NCBI GenBank assembly: GCA_000403475.2
Contig: KE159796.1
Location: forward strand, 839,736 to 903,735
Direction of reading: 5' to 3'
DNA from: Lachnospiraceae bacterium MD308
GTDB lineage: Bacteria > Bacillota > Clostridia > Lachnospirales > Lachnospiraceae
DNA: 64,000 nt
Position numbers and translations under genes: made by a program
Part shown: piece after piece, positions 8,526 to 17,462 of the stretch
How the letters are laid out: each line of letters begins with the position of its first letter
How positions within the stretch are numbered: the stretch's first letter is position 1
Notes under the pieces: model-generated
Told to the model about the DNA's origin: nothing
Databases searched by the model: none
The model's input: only the letters and a program-made list of their open reading frames with translations

Positions 8526-8909
8526 ATGGGTAAAGAAGAAAGAAATACGTATACAATAAAGACAGAAGAAAATCTTGGGGAGGTCAAGATTGCAGACGAG
8601 GTTGTCGCAGTGATCGCCGGGCTTGCGGCGATGGAAGTGGACGGAGTGGCATCCATGGCAGGAAGCACGACGAAGGATATTGCCAGCAGACTGGGCGTAA
8701 AATCCATGTCCAAAGGTGTAAAGGTGGATGTGTTAGAGGGGATTGTGACGGCGGCATTGAGACTGAACCTGAAATACGGTTATAATATTAAGCAGACTAC
8801 CGAGAAGGTTCAGGAGAAGGTAAAGGCGGCTATAGAGAATATGACCGGACTTGATGTCGCGGATGTCAACATACGGATTACCGGAGTGGAGATGCCGGAG
8901 GAGAAATAA
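8526..8909 (+). CDS. yqhY: Asp23/Gls24 family envelope stress protein
   Basis: A 127-residue Asp23-family protein with the conserved segments VVAVIAGLAAMEVDGVASM, GVKVDVLEG and VNIRITGVEMP. The position directly before nusB matches B. subtilis yqhY. The molecular role is unsettled: family members are abundant cytoplasmic or membrane-associated proteins tied to envelope stress and, for YqhY, acetyl-CoA carboxylase control. Its stop abuts the nusB start codon. Confidence 0.88.
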   Translation: MGKEERNTYTIKTEENLGEVKIADEVVAVIAGLAAMEVDGVASMAGSTTKDIASRLGVKSMSKGVKVDVLEGIVTAALRLNLKYGYNIKQTTEKVQEKVKAAIENMTGLDVADVNIRITGVEMPEEK

Positions 8910-9305
8910 GTGAAGAGGACAGAGATGAGAGACCATATCTTTAAGTTGGTATTCGAGATGGAGTTCAATTCTGCGGAGGATATGCAGGCCCAGACGGAAC
9001 TTTATCTCGGAGGACTTGAAGATGCAAAAGAAAAAGATTTGGAATATATCAGGGATAAGGCAGAACAGATTGGCAGGAAGCTTTCCGAGATAGATAAGCT
9101 GATTAACGAGACGGTAAAGGGTTGGAAGACGACCCGCATGAATAAAGCGGATTTAAGTATCTTAAGGCTTGCTGTTTATGAGATGCGGTGGGATGATGAT
9201 GTCCCCGTGGGGGTTGCGATTGACGAAGCAGTAGAGCTTGCAAAGAGATATTCCAGTGAAGACGGTCCGTCCTTTATAAATGGGGTGCTGGCAAAGCTCG
9301 CCTAG
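8910..9305 (+). CDS. nusB: Transcription antitermination factor NusB
   Basis: A 131-residue all-helical NusB protein with the typical ending (DLSILRLAVYEMRW, then VAIDEAVELAKRYSSEDGPSF). It binds boxA RNA together with ribosomal protein S10 in rRNA antitermination. The start codon is GTG 8910, placed directly after the Asp23 stop and 5 bases after GGAGGAG, so translation of the two is probably coupled. Confidence 0.94.
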   Translation: MKRTEMRDHIFKLVFEMEFNSAEDMQAQTELYLGGLEDAKEKDLEYIRDKAEQIGRKLSEIDKLINETVKGWKTTRMNKADLSILRLAVYEMRWDDDVPVGVAIDEAVELAKRYSSEDGPSFINGVLAKLA

Positions 9306-9335
9306 AATCACAATAACAGGAAACAGAGGTGGGAG

Positions 9336-10565
9336 ATGGCACGAAATGTATATTCGGTAAAACAGGTCAATGCTTACATTAAGAACATGTTTGCCCAGGA
9401 TTATATGCTGAATTGCATTTATGTCAGAGGTGAGGTATCGAATTTAAAGTATCACACCTCTGGACATATATATTTTTCATTAAAGGATGAGTCTGGAACG
9501 ATTGCCTGCGTCATGTTTGCGGGGCAGCGAGGCGGGCTCTCTTTTCGTATGTGCGAGGGACAGCAGGTGATTGCGCTTGGAAGTGTGGCTGTCTATGAGA
9601 GAAACGGCGCTTACCAGCTCTATGCCAGAGAGATTCGTTTAGATGGCGAGGGTGTCTTATATGAGCGGTTCCAGCTTCTTAAAAAGGAACTGGAAGAGAT
9701 GGGGATGTTTGCGCCGGAATATAAAAAGACAATACCGGCTTTTGCAGGACGCATCGGAGTTGTAACTGCGTCCACCGGCGCCGCGGTGCGTGATATTATG
9801 AATATTGCCAAAAGGCGGAATCCATTTGTCCAGATACTTCTGTATCCGGCCCAGGTACAGGGGGAAGGCGCGAAGGAGAGTATCGTGCGCGGGATTCGTC
9901 TGCTTGACAGAGCGGACGTGGACGTGATCATAGTAGGACGGGGCGGCGGCTCGATGGAAGATCTGTGGGCATTTAACGAAGAGGAGGTTGCGCGGGCAAT
10001 TTTTGACTGTGAAACTCCGGTCATCTCCGCTGTGGGGCATGAGACCGATACGACAATTGCGGATTATGTAGCAGATTTGAGAGCGCCTACGCCTTCGGCG
10101 GCAGCGGAGCTTGCGGTGTATGAATATGCAAAATTTTCCGAAAGGTTGTATGAGTATCAGGTGCGGATGAATCGGATACTCGTACAAAGAATCCAACTGA
10201 ACCGTATGCGGCTTCAAAGTTATCAGACGAAATTACAATACCTTCATCCGCGGAGCCTTCTCAGGGATTACAGGCAGCGTACGGCGGAATGCGAGGACAG
10301 GATACGTCTTTTGATGAACGATGCGGTAGAAGAGGCGAAGTACAGATTTTCCCTCTATGTGGAAATTATGAATGGGCTTTCTCCTTTAAAGAAGTTAAGC
10401 CAGGGTTATTCTTATGTGCAGGTGCCGGACGGACAAGCACTGAAAAATATCGGTCAGATAGAAAAGGGAGACGAGATATCCGTCTATGTGACAGACGGAG
10501 TGATATCAGCGGTTGTCACAGATAAAAAGGAGGAGCAGAGAGTATGGGCGGGAACGGAAAAGTGA
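9336..10565 (+). CDS. xseA: Exodeoxyribonuclease VII large subunit
   Basis: A 409-residue protein with an N-terminal OB-fold (residues 1-100: VRGEVSNLKYHTSGHIYFSL) and the catalytic XseA domain (GVVTASTGAAVRDI, VIIVGRGGGSMEDLW, SAVGHETDTTIADYVAD). The C-terminal half is a long coiled coil that binds small subunits. It degrades single-stranded DNA from both ends. It overlaps xseB by 22 bases, which suggests coupled synthesis of the two subunits. Confidence 0.96.
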   Translation: MARNVYSVKQVNAYIKNMFAQDYMLNCIYVRGEVSNLKYHTSGHIYFSLKDESGTIACVMFAGQRGGLSFRMCEGQQVIALGSVAVYERNGAYQLYAREIRLDGEGVLYERFQLLKKELEEMGMFAPEYKKTIPAFAGRIGVVTASTGAAVRDIMNIAKRRNPFVQILLYPAQVQGEGAKESIVRGIRLLDRADVDVIIVGRGGGSMEDLWAFNEEEVARAIFDCETPVISAVGHETDTTIADYVADLRAPTPSAAAELAVYEYAKFSERLYEYQVRMNRILVQRIQLNRMRLQSYQTKLQYLHPRSLLRDYRQRTAECEDRIRLLMNDAVEEAKYRFSLYVEIMNGLSPLKKLSQGYSYVQVPDGQALKNIGQIEKGDEISVYVTDGVISAVVTDKKEEQRVWAGTEK

Positions 10566-10777
10566 AAGAAGGACAACAGACGCTTCAGGAGATTTTCGCG
10601 CAGCTTGATGAGGTAATTGCAGGTATGGAACAGGAGGAGGTATCTTTAGAAGAGACCTTTGAGCTTTATCATAAAGGCATGGATATGCTGAAGCTGTGTA
10701 ACGAGAGAATTGACAAAGTGGAAAAGAAGATGCTGCTTTTAGATAATGAGGGAGAAGAACATGAATTTGAAAGCTGA
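10544..10777 (+). CDS. xseB: Exodeoxyribonuclease VII small subunit
   Basis: A 77-residue helical protein with the family pattern FAQLDEVIAGMEQEEVSLEE followed by a second helix (FELYHKGMDMLKLCNERID). It wraps around the XseA coiled coil. The start ATG 10544 lies inside xseA and its 3' end overlaps the start of ispA by 17 bases. Confidence 0.93.
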   Translation: MGGNGKVKEGQQTLQEIFAQLDEVIAGMEQEEVSLEETFELYHKGMDMLKLCNERIDKVEKKMLLLDNEGEEHEFES

Positions 10778-11681
10778 ATTTCTGGAAGACCAGAAGGCTA
10801 AGATAGAAGAAATAGAAACTATACTGAAAGAATTTCTTCCCAGGGAGGAAGGTTATCAAAAGATTATCATGGAAGCCATGGGCTACAGCCTTCTTGCAGG
10901 AGGAAAAAGACTTCGTCCTATGCTCATGAAGGAAGTCTATCTGCTTTTTTCCGAAGGGACAGAGAATCTTGAGGAGAAAAAGGCACTTCATGCATTTATG
11001 GCTGCGCAGGAGATGATCCATACCTATTCTCTTGTCCATGACGACCTGCCGGCGATGGACGATGATGAATACCGAAGGGGAAGAAAGACAACCCACGTAG
11101 TATTCGGGGAGGATATGGGGATTCTCGCGGGAGATGCTCTTTTAAATTTTGCATTTGAGACAGCCGCAGGGGCATTTTCAAATGCGCCTTCTAAGTGGCG
11201 TGAAATTGCGGATGCGCTTCAGATTCTCAGCAAAAAAGCCGGGATTTACGGTATGATCGGCGGTCAGGTCATAGATGTAAAAGAGACCGGACATGTGGTT
11301 TCCGGAGAAATTCTTGACGCAATCTATGAGTTGAAAACGGCAGCTTTAATTGAATCTTCCATGATGATTGGAGCCATCTTAGGCGGCGCTAAAGAAAGTG
11401 AAGTAAGAATCGTTGAGCAGATTGCGAAAAATGTGGGAATCGCTTTTCAGGTTCAGGATGATATACTGGATGTGACAGGTACGGCTTCGACACTGGGAAA
11501 GCCTGTTCACAGCGATGAAAAAAACGAGAAGACGACGTATGTAACCCTTTACGGCGTTGAACATTCGAAAAAAATTGTAGAAGAAAAATCCCGGCAAGCC
11601 ATTGACATGCTTAAAGAGCTTCCGGGAGAGCATGCGTATCTGGAACAGCTGCTTATACAGTTGATATACAGGGAAAAGTAG
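10761..11681 (+). CDS. ispA: Geranyl/farnesyl diphosphate synthase (polyprenyl synthetase)
   Basis: A 306-residue short-chain prenyltransferase. It has the first aspartate-rich motif DDLPAMDDDEYRRG, the second motif QVQDDILDVTG, and the substrate-binding GGKRLRP segment. It condenses IPP with DMAPP/GPP to make GPP/FPP for undecaprenyl carriers and quinones. ATG 10761, with GGGAG upstream, is preferred to the in-frame ATG 10746. The neighbour dxs supplies the precursor pathway. Confidence 0.94.
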   Translation: MNLKAEFLEDQKAKIEEIETILKEFLPREEGYQKIIMEAMGYSLLAGGKRLRPMLMKEVYLLFSEGTENLEEKKALHAFMAAQEMIHTYSLVHDDLPAMDDDEYRRGRKTTHVVFGEDMGILAGDALLNFAFETAAGAFSNAPSKWREIADALQILSKKAGIYGMIGGQVIDVKETGHVVSGEILDAIYELKTAALIESSMMIGAILGGAKESEVRIVEQIAKNVGIAFQVQDDILDVTGTASTLGKPVHSDEKNEKTTYVTLYGVEHSKKIVEEKSRQAIDMLKELPGEHAYLEQLLIQLIYREK

Positions 11682-11696
11682 AGAGGAAGTCTTAGG

Positions 11697-13559
11697 ATGT
11701 TAGAACGGATACAGAAGGAAAATGACATAAAAGAACTGAATCCGGAAGAACTTTTACAACTGGCAGAAGAAATCCGGCATTTTTTGATTGAGAAGACGAG
11801 CAAGAGCGGGGGACATCTTGCATCAAATCTCGGTGTAGTGGAGCTTACGATTGCTATGCATCTCATGTTCGAGCTGCCGAAGGATAAGATTATCTGGGAT
11901 GTAGGACATCAGTCTTATACCCACAAGCTTTTGACGGGCCGGAAGGATCAGTTTGATACTTTAAGAAAATATGGTGGGATAAGCGGGTTTCCGAAGCGCA
12001 AGGAAAGCGACTGCGACGCCTTTGATACCGGACATAGTTCCACATCCATCTCAGCGGGGCTTGGATATGTGAGGGCGCGGGATCTGCGCGGGGAGGATTA
12101 CAGCGTTATTTCCGTAATCGGCGACGGCTCTCTGACCGGCGGAATGGCTTATGAGGCATTGAACAATGCAGCGCAGCTTGAGACGAACTTTATCATTGTG
12201 TTAAACGACAATCATATGTCCATCTCGGAAAATGTGGGCGGAATGTCAAAGTATCTGGCGGGGCTTCGGACAGCAGATATTTACACAGGGCTGAAAAAAG
12301 GCGTCACCAGGACACTTGAACGTGTTCCGAGAATCGGTGACCGGATGATCGCGCATATTCGAAAGACCAAAAACAGCATTAAACAGTTGGTAGTACCGGG
12401 CATGCTTTTTGAGGATATGGGCATCACCTATTTAGGGCCGATACCCGGGCATGATATCGGAGCGCTGTACAAGGCATTCGGCGAGGCGAAGAGAATTAAC
12501 GGCCCGGTGCTTTTGCATGTGATGACAGAAAAAGGGAAAGGTTACGAACCTGCGGAAAATGCACCCGATGTTTTTCACGGAATCGGCCCCTTTGATGTTG
12601 AGACAGGCAAAGTATTAGGTGAAAAGAAGAAAGACACTTACACGGACGTGTTTGGAAAAGTCCTCTGCGACGAGGCAAAGAAACATGAGAATCTTGTGGC
12701 GATAACGGCGGCTATGGCAGACGGAACCGGCCTTTCAAGATTCCGAAAGCTTTATCCGGAAAGATTTTTCGATGTGGGCATTGCGGAAGCCCATGGAGTC
12801 ACCTTTGCCGCAGGGCTTGCGGCAGGAGGGATGAAGCCTGTATTTGCGGTATACTCCTCTTTTCTTCAAAGAGGATATGACCAGATGATCCACGATGTGG
12901 GCTTACAGAACCTTCCGGTTATTTTTGCAGTTGATCGTGCGGGACTAGTGGGAAGCGACGGGGAGACCCACCAGGGAATCTTTGACTTATCTTACTTGAG
13001 CAGTATTCCGAATATGACCATTCTGTCTCCGAAGCATAAATGGGAGCTTGCGGACATGCTTCGGTTTGCAGTGACTTATGACGGACCGATTGCGCTTCGT
13101 TATCCGCGGGGAAGTGCTTTTGATCAATACCAGCAGTACCGGGCGCCGGTGAGCCTCGGAAAGAGCGAGATGATCTTCGAAGAAAAGGATATCGCGATTT
13201 TTAGTGTGGGGCATATGTTTGAAGAAGCAGTAAAGGTACATAAACGCCTGAAAGCAAAAGGCTTTTGCTGTACCCTTGTAAATGCGCGGTTTATCAAGCC
13301 TTTGGATACCGAGTGTATCCGAAGCCTTTCTAAGAACCACAGGTTGATCGCAGTTATAGAAGAGAATGTAGTAAGCGGGGCATGCTCGCAGCGCGTGTCA
13401 GAATACGCGGCGTCGGCAAATCTGCCCATGAAAGTACTTCCATGTGCACTGCCTGACCAGTATGTCGAACATGGAAATGTGGATGTTTTGCGCAAGGAGA
13501 CAGGGATTGATGCTGCGGCGCTGACAGACAGGATTATAAAAACATATGGAGATTTATAA
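11697..13559 (+). CDS. dxs: 1-deoxy-D-xylulose-5-phosphate synthase
   Basis: The 620-residue thiamine-diphosphate enzyme condenses pyruvate and glyceraldehyde 3-phosphate, the first step of the MEP isoprenoid pathway. Visible motifs are GHQSYTHKLLTGR near the N-terminus, the ThDP/Mg motif VIGDGSLTGGMAYEALNNA (about residues 140-160), and the transketolase-like second half (FDVGIAEAHGVTFAAGLA; HQGIFDLSYLS). The gene is full length and sits 15 bases after ispA, in the same order as in Bacillus and many Clostridia. Confidence 0.97.
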   Translation: MLERIQKENDIKELNPEELLQLAEEIRHFLIEKTSKSGGHLASNLGVVELTIAMHLMFELPKDKIIWDVGHQSYTHKLLTGRKDQFDTLRKYGGISGFPKRKESDCDAFDTGHSSTSISAGLGYVRARDLRGEDYSVISVIGDGSLTGGMAYEALNNAAQLETNFIIVLNDNHMSISENVGGMSKYLAGLRTADIYTGLKKGVTRTLERVPRIGDRMIAHIRKTKNSIKQLVVPGMLFEDMGITYLGPIPGHDIGALYKAFGEAKRINGPVLLHVMTEKGKGYEPAENAPDVFHGIGPFDVETGKVLGEKKKDTYTDVFGKVLCDEAKKHENLVAITAAMADGTGLSRFRKLYPERFFDVGIAEAHGVTFAAGLAAGGMKPVFAVYSSFLQRGYDQMIHDVGLQNLPVIFAVDRAGLVGSDGETHQGIFDLSYLSSIPNMTILSPKHKWELADMLRFAVTYDGPIALRYPRGSAFDQYQQYRAPVSLGKSEMIFEEKDIAIFSVGHMFEEAVKVHKRLKAKGFCCTLVNARFIKPLDTECIRSLSKNHRLIAVIEENVVSGACSQRVSEYAASANLPMKVLPCALPDQYVEHGNVDVLRKETGIDAAALTDRIIKTYGDL

Positions 13560-13562
13560 AAG

Positions 13563-14372
13563 ATGAAGGAACGGTTGGACGTGCTGCTTGTAAAAAGAAA
13601 TCTGGCGGCTTCCAGGGAAAAGGCAAAAGCAGTGATCATGTCCGGAAACGTCTATGTGGAAGGACAGAAGGAGGATAAGCCGGGAACTGCTTTTCCGGAA
13701 GAAGTAAAGATAGAAGTGCGCGGAAACAGTCTGCCCTATGTAAGCAGAGGCGGCCTCAAGCTTGAGAAGGCCCTGAAAAATTTTCAGGTTTCAGTGGAAG
13801 GAAAGGTATGTTCCGATGTAGGTTCCTCTACCGGAGGATTCACGGACTGTATGCTCCAGAACAAAGCGAAAAAAGTATTTGCGATTGATGTAGGTAAGGG
13901 ACAGCTTGACTGGAAGCTTCGGCAGGATGCGCGGGTTGTCTGTATGGAAAAGACGAATATCCGTTATGTGACGCCGGAAGATATCGGTGAACCCGTCGAC
14001 TTTTCTTCTATAGACGTCTCTTTTATTTCCCTTGCGAAAGTGCTTCTTCCCATTTTTAATTACTTGACAGATGAGGGGGAGATTGTGGCCCTCATAAAAC
14101 CACAGTTTGAAGCAGGCAGGGAAAAAGTTGGGAAAAAGGGCGTTGTGCGGGATAAAAGCACACATATAGAGGTCATAAAGTCGGTGGCAGAGTATGCGCT
14201 TTCTATCGGCTTTGACGTAAAAGAGCTTGATTTTTCTCCTATTCGTGGACCGGAGGGAAATATCGAATATCTGATACATTTGAAAAAGTGTGCGGGGAGC
14301 GGGCAGATGAGCGGGGAAGTCCGAATTGAAGAGACAGTGGACCGGGCATTTGACACTTTGACAAAATCATAA
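13563..14372 (+). CDS. tlyA: TlyA-family rRNA 2'-O-methyltransferase
   Basis: The 269-residue protein has an N-terminal S4 RNA-binding domain (RLDVLLVKRNLAASREKAK) and an FtsJ-like SAM methyltransferase domain (DVGSSTGGFTDCMLQ; IKPQFEAGREKVGKKGVVRD). Homologues methylate rRNA ribose 2'-OH groups and affect capreomycin sensitivity; the old name hemolysin A is historical. It lies between dxs and nadK as in Bacillus (yqxC). Confidence 0.92.
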   Translation: MKERLDVLLVKRNLAASREKAKAVIMSGNVYVEGQKEDKPGTAFPEEVKIEVRGNSLPYVSRGGLKLEKALKNFQVSVEGKVCSDVGSSTGGFTDCMLQNKAKKVFAIDVGKGQLDWKLRQDARVVCMEKTNIRYVTPEDIGEPVDFSSIDVSFISLAKVLLPIFNYLTDEGEIVALIKPQFEAGREKVGKKGVVRDKSTHIEVIKSVAEYALSIGFDVKELDFSPIRGPEGNIEYLIHLKKCAGSGQMSGEVRIEETVDRAFDTLTKS

Positions 14373-14385
14373 AGGAACCAAAAAG

Positions 14386-15219
14386 ATGGAAAGATTTTTT
14401 ATCGTAACAAATGACGGGAAAGACCCCGAATTCACTGTGACTGACAGGGTGAAGAACTTGCTTTTGAGGGCGGGTAAAACAACATATCTCTGCAAGAAAG
14501 ATACAGAAAAGCGGATTGTCAAAGAAGCCATACCGGAGAAGATTGACTGTGTGATTGTCATCGGCGGGGACGGAAGCCTGATCGAAGCGGCCCGGGTATT
14601 CCGCGCGAAAGAGATTCCTATATTGGGCATCAATATGGGGACGCTTGGGTATCTCACAGAGGTGGAGGTCAATGATATCGACGAAGCGCTTATCCGGCTT
14701 ATCAAAGGAGATTATGCACTGGAGAGCCGTATGATGATAGAAGGTGCCTTTGAAGACGGAGACAGAGATGTGGCTCTCAATGATATTGTCGTTTCAAGAA
14801 AAGGCGTGCTGCGGGTTTTACACTTCAAGCTGTATGTAAACGGAGAACTTTTGAATTCTTACGAGGCCGACGGTATTATTATCTCTACGCCTACAGGCTC
14901 TACGGCATATAATCTCTCGGCCGGAGGGCCGATTGTGGAGCCGACAGCGTCTATGATCGTAATTACGCCAATCTGTTCCCATGCGCTTAATACAAGCAGT
15001 ATCGTCCTGTCAGCAGAGGATGAGATTGTAATCGAGATTGGCAGAGGAAGGAACGGGACCGTAGAGGAGGTATTTACTACTTTTGACGGTGCAGATATGG
15101 TCTCTCTCAAAACGGGAGAGCGTGTGATTATCCGCAGGAGCAGTGCAGATACAAAGATTGTCAAGCTGAGTAAAATCGGTTTTTTGGAAATATTGAGAAG
15201 AAAGATGAAAGGAAATTAG
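14386..15219 (+). CDS. nadK: NAD kinase
   Basis: The 277-residue protein phosphorylates NAD to NADP. The GGDGS motif (VIGGDGSLIEAAR, about residue 60) and the conserved GILGINMGTLGYLTEV-like segment are present, as are NDIVVSR and the DGIIISTPTGSTAYNLSAGGP nucleotide-binding region. The length and the position between tlyA and argR are normal for Firmicutes. Confidence 0.96.
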   Translation: MERFFIVTNDGKDPEFTVTDRVKNLLLRAGKTTYLCKKDTEKRIVKEAIPEKIDCVIVIGGDGSLIEAARVFRAKEIPILGINMGTLGYLTEVEVNDIDEALIRLIKGDYALESRMMIEGAFEDGDRDVALNDIVVSRKGVLRVLHFKLYVNGELLNSYEADGIIISTPTGSTAYNLSAGGPIVEPTASMIVITPICSHALNTSSIVLSAEDEIVIEIGRGRNGTVEEVFTTFDGADMVSLKTGERVIIRRSSADTKIVKLSKIGFLEILRRKMKGN

Positions 15220-15223
15220 AAAC

Positions 15224-15673
15224 ATGAAAGTAAACAGACATGCGAAAATCCTTGAATTGATCAACAAATACCGAATTGAGACGCAGGAAGAACTTGCCGA
15301 GCATCTGAACAAGGAAGGATTTAAGGTAACGCAGGCAACGGTATCAAGAGATATCAGGGATTTGAAGCTTACAAAAGTTCCTTCTGAGGAGGGAAAACAA
15401 CGCTATGCCCCCCATCAGTCCACCGATAATGCTATGGGTGAGAAATATATCCGCGTATTGAGGGACGGTTATATTTCTATGGATATGGCACAAAATATTC
15501 TCGTGATCAAGACTGTATCGGGGATGGCATCCGCTGTCTGCGCCGCCCTTGACGCTATGAAATGGAATGAGATTGTAGGAAGTATTGCAGGAGATGACAC
15601 GATTATGTGTGCCATAAGAAGCGTGGATGATACGATTGAAGTCATGGATAAAATCAGCAAAATTGTTTCGTAG
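15224..15673 (+). CDS. argR: Arginine repressor ArgR/AhrC
   Basis: A 149-residue protein with an N-terminal winged helix (residues 1-70: TQEELAEHLNKEGFKVTQAT then VSRDIRDLKL). The C-terminal hexamerisation and arginine-binding domain carries IVGSIAGDDTIMCAIR (GDD motif). It represses arginine biosynthesis and activates catabolism when bound to arginine. It lies 4 bases after nadK and 8 bases before recN, in the usual Firmicute order. Confidence 0.95.
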   Translation: MKVNRHAKILELINKYRIETQEELAEHLNKEGFKVTQATVSRDIRDLKLTKVPSEEGKQRYAPHQSTDNAMGEKYIRVLRDGYISMDMAQNILVIKTVSGMASAVCAALDAMKWNEIVGSIAGDDTIMCAIRSVDDTIEVMDKISKIVS

Positions 15674-15681
15674 GAGAAAAT

Positions 15682-17361
15682 ATGTTACAGAGTGTACATG
15701 TGAAAAACCTCGCATTGATTGAAGAGATTGAGGTGGATTTTAAAGAGGGACTAAATATACTGACCGGAGAAACCGGAGCCGGAAAATCGATTATCTTAGG
15801 CTCAGTGGGCCTTGCCTTAGGAGGGAGATACACGAAAGATATCATCCGGCGCGGCGCGGATTACGGCTTTGTGGAGCTGACTTTTTTTGTGGAGGATGAA
15901 CGGACTAAAGAGTGCCTTCGGGCCCTTGACATCTTTCCGGAGGAAGGGATGGTAGTCTTAAGCCGCCGCCTGATGGAGAAGAGAAGTATCAGCCGGATCA
16001 ACGGTGAGACAGTGACCATGGCGCTCCTTAAGGAAGCGGCATCGGTGCTTATCGATCTGCACGGACAGCATGAACACCAGTCTCTTTTGTATAAAAAAAA
16101 TCATCTGGAAATTGTAGATGCATTTGCAGGAGATTCTGTGAAGGATTGTAAGGCCTGTGTCAAAGATGCCTACGACAAATACCGAAAATACAAAAAAGAA
16201 CTTGATGAAGCGCAGATGGATGAGACGCAGAGGGCAAAAGAGCTTTCTTTTCTGCAGTTTGAAGTTTCCGAAATTACAGATGCAAATCTTCAGGACGGTG
16301 AGGATGAGGAGCTTGAAATCCTGTACCGGAGGATGGTGAACGGGAAACGGATTGCAGAGAGTGCCGCACAGGCGTATACGTATACAAGTGAAGGCGATGA
16401 AAGCGCCAGTGAGAGCTTAAGCCGCGCCATACGTGCGATATCGGAGATCGCGGAGTATGATGACAGGGCGGGCACATTGTGCCGGCAGTTAGAAGAAATT
16501 GACGACCTGCTTAATGACTTTAACCGGGAACTTTCGGATTACAGCAAAAGCTGTGAATTCTCAGAGGAGGAGTTTTACGAGACAGAGAACCGGCTGAACG
16601 AGATTAACCGCCTGAAAGCAAAGTATGGAAATACTGTGGCGGAAATTCTAAACTACTGCGACGAGCAGGAACAGAGACTCGAAAGACTTACAGACTATGA
16701 AAGCTATCTTAATGAGTTGAATAAAAAGTTTAAAAATGCAGAAAAGAAGCTTGAGAAGGATACAAAAAAACTTACAAAATTGCGGCTCGGACAGGCAAAA
16801 GAGCTTGAGAAAGCCATCGAAAGCGAATTGAAAGACCTCCATTTCCCGGATGTCCGGTTCGAGATACAGGTTGAAAGACTTGAACATTTTACCGCGAACG
16901 GCTGCGATGATGTAGAATTCTTGATTTCACTGAATCCGGGGCAGTCGGTGAAGCCACTTGCAGATGTTGCCTCCGGCGGAGAGCTGTCGAGAATTATGTT
17001 GGCGATAAAAACAGTCATGGCCGACAGAGATGAGATCGAGACGCTTATCTTTGACGAGATTGACGTGGGCATCAGCGGGCGTACCGCGCAGAAGGTTTCG
17101 GAAAAAATGGCGGTAATCGGCAGGCAGCATCAAGTAATCTGTATCACCCATCTGGCACAGATTGCAGCGATGGCGGATCATCACTATGTTATTGAAAAGA
17201 CTGTGGGAAAGACAGATACCCGCACAGATATCCGCGCTGTGAATGAGAAGGAGTCTGTAAAAGAGCTGGCAAGAATTCTTGGCGGGGCAAAGATTACGGA
17301 CGCCGTCATACAAAATGCGAAAGAAATGAAAGAACTTGCAAAACAGGTAAAATTAAACTGA
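15682..17361 (+). CDS. recN: DNA repair protein RecN
   Basis: A 559-residue SMC-like ATPase. Walker A is LTGETGAGKSIILGSVGLAL (residues about 30-50), with two coiled-coil arms (residues 150-400). The C-terminal part carries the signature ASGGELSRIMLAIK and Walker B TLIFDEIDVGISG. It acts in double-strand break repair. ATG 15682 has TAGGAG 5-10 bases upstream. Confidence 0.97.
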   Translation: MLQSVHVKNLALIEEIEVDFKEGLNILTGETGAGKSIILGSVGLALGGRYTKDIIRRGADYGFVELTFFVEDERTKECLRALDIFPEEGMVVLSRRLMEKRSISRINGETVTMALLKEAASVLIDLHGQHEHQSLLYKKNHLEIVDAFAGDSVKDCKACVKDAYDKYRKYKKELDEAQMDETQRAKELSFLQFEVSEITDANLQDGEDEELEILYRRMVNGKRIAESAAQAYTYTSEGDESASESLSRAIRAISEIAEYDDRAGTLCRQLEEIDDLLNDFNRELSDYSKSCEFSEEEFYETENRLNEINRLKAKYGNTVAEILNYCDEQEQRLERLTDYESYLNELNKKFKNAEKKLEKDTKKLTKLRLGQAKELEKAIESELKDLHFPDVRFEIQVERLEHFTANGCDDVEFLISLNPGQSVKPLADVASGGELSRIMLAIKTVMADRDEIETLIFDEIDVGISGRTAQKVSEKMAVIGRQHQVICITHLAQIAAMADHHYVIEKTVGKTDTRTDIRAVNEKESVKELARILGGAKITDAVIQNAKEMKELAKQVKLN

Positions 17362-17388
17362 TTGAAAATTGAATTTTTCCACATACTA
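17359..17388 (+). promoter_or_regulatory. Candidate sigma-G promoter of spoIVB
   Basis: TGATTG (17359-17364), 17-base spacer, and CATACTA (17382-17388). The -10 is an exact match to the forespore sigma-G element and the -35 matches TGAATA at 4 of 6. In B. subtilis, spoIVB is sigma-G controlled. The expected start lies inside the following hairpin. Confidence 0.55.
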
Positions 17389-17390
17389 AG

Positions 17391-17423
17391 GATAGATATC
17401 TGACCGGGTATCTATCTTTTTTT
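17391..17423 (+). terminator. Terminator of the recN operon
   Basis: GATAGATATC (17391-17400) pairs with GGTATCTATC (17407-17416), followed by seven T residues. It separates the housekeeping operon from spoIVB. Confidence 0.85.
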
Positions 17424-17462
17424 GCGGTTTGGATATTAGTTTTTGTAAAGAGGGGAAGTAAT

